From contig CAZPWQ010000174.1 in the NCBI GenBank assembly GCA_964590495.1, positions 1-5,903 of the forward strand: a stretch of 5,903 bases of DNA, in the 5' to 3' direction. A program made the position numbers and the translations under genes. The notes below the pieces were generated by a model. That model saw nothing but the letters and a program-made list of their open reading frames with translations. It searched no databases and was not told the DNA's origin. This document shows, one piece after another, positions 5,844-5,903 of the stretch (positions are counted from its first letter, which is position 1; every line of letters starts with the position of its first letter). This DNA is from CAZPWQ01 sp964590495 (GTDB taxonomy: Bacteria > Bacteroidota > Rhodothermia > Balneolales > Balneolaceae).

Positions 5844-5903
5844 ATGAGTGAGTTTATTATTGCATTGTGGAGCATATTTATGGGCCCTTTAAATTTCCTT
5901 TCG
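5844..5903 (+). CDS. Start of a protein cut off by the window edge, probably membrane-associated
   Basis: From ATG at 5844 the frame stays open for all 20 remaining codons. The purine-rich AAAGAGAG (5834-5841) just upstream could act as a ribosome binding site, though it ends only 2 bases before the ATG. The peptide begins MSEFIIALWSIF and continues mostly hydrophobic with one proline, as expected for a first membrane segment or N-terminal amphipathic helix. Too little is present to name a family. It has the same orientation as the lipoprotein gene, about 150 bases further on. Confidence 0.45.
   Translation, partial: MSEFIIALWSIFMGPLNFLS

Noticed and set aside
1..5903. CRISPR array, insertion sequence or rRNA
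   Set aside because: No regularly spaced repeats, no transposase-like reading frame with terminal inverted repeats, and no rRNA-like sequence were seen.

Overview
The window looks like bacterial chromosome from an accessory region beside a tRNA gene. The tRNA has no encoded CCA end, Shine-Dalgarno sequences before several genes are weak, and spacers are long and AT-rich. This fits the Bacteroidota/Balneolota/Rhodothermota side of the tree, but that placement is an inference and no marker gene fixes it.

Layout from left to right. A complete tRNA-Leu(CAA) lies at 10-93 on the + strand. It is followed by about 560 bases without a convincing gene, holding a 4-copy heptamer tract, a small hairpin, a partial copy of the tRNA 3' end (201-209) and a 14-bp hairpin (211-246). 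The minus strand then carries one very large gene (656-4036) for an intact 1126-residue type I restriction R subunit of the EcoEI-like kind. Its order is an N-terminal DUF4145/HEPN-like domain, a coiled coil, a PD-(D/E)XK nuclease, an SF2 helicase motor and a C-terminal R-subunit domain. An AT-rich divergent intergenic region (4037-4432) with several inverted repeats separates it from a + strand run of small genes: a zinc-ribbon RDD membrane protein (4433-4918), a possible 24-residue peptide (5031-5105), an unrecognised lipoprotein (5217-5690), and the first 20 codons of a probably membrane-associated protein running off the right edge (5844 onward).

The main point of interest is that the R subunit stands alone. 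No methyltransferase (HsdM) or specificity (HsdS) gene is in the window, although a type I R subunit normally depends on both for target choice and self-protection. It sits next to a tRNA gene, a common integration site, and a short copy of the tRNA 3' end lies just downstream of the tRNA. It is also clearly more GC-rich (about half GC in lines counted by eye) than the small genes to its right (about 30% in sampled lines). It may be a defence gene acquired alone, the remnant of a larger system, or an R subunit serving M/S genes elsewhere. Its N-terminal domain keeps an R-X6-H motif like that of HEPN ribonucleases, which raises the possibility of an RNA-cleaving function fused to the DNA nuclease-translocase.

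The small genes on the right share low GC and orientation but have long gaps (about 300 and 150 bases), so they are probably separate transcription units and not one operon. Nothing in the sequence ties them functionally to the R subunit.
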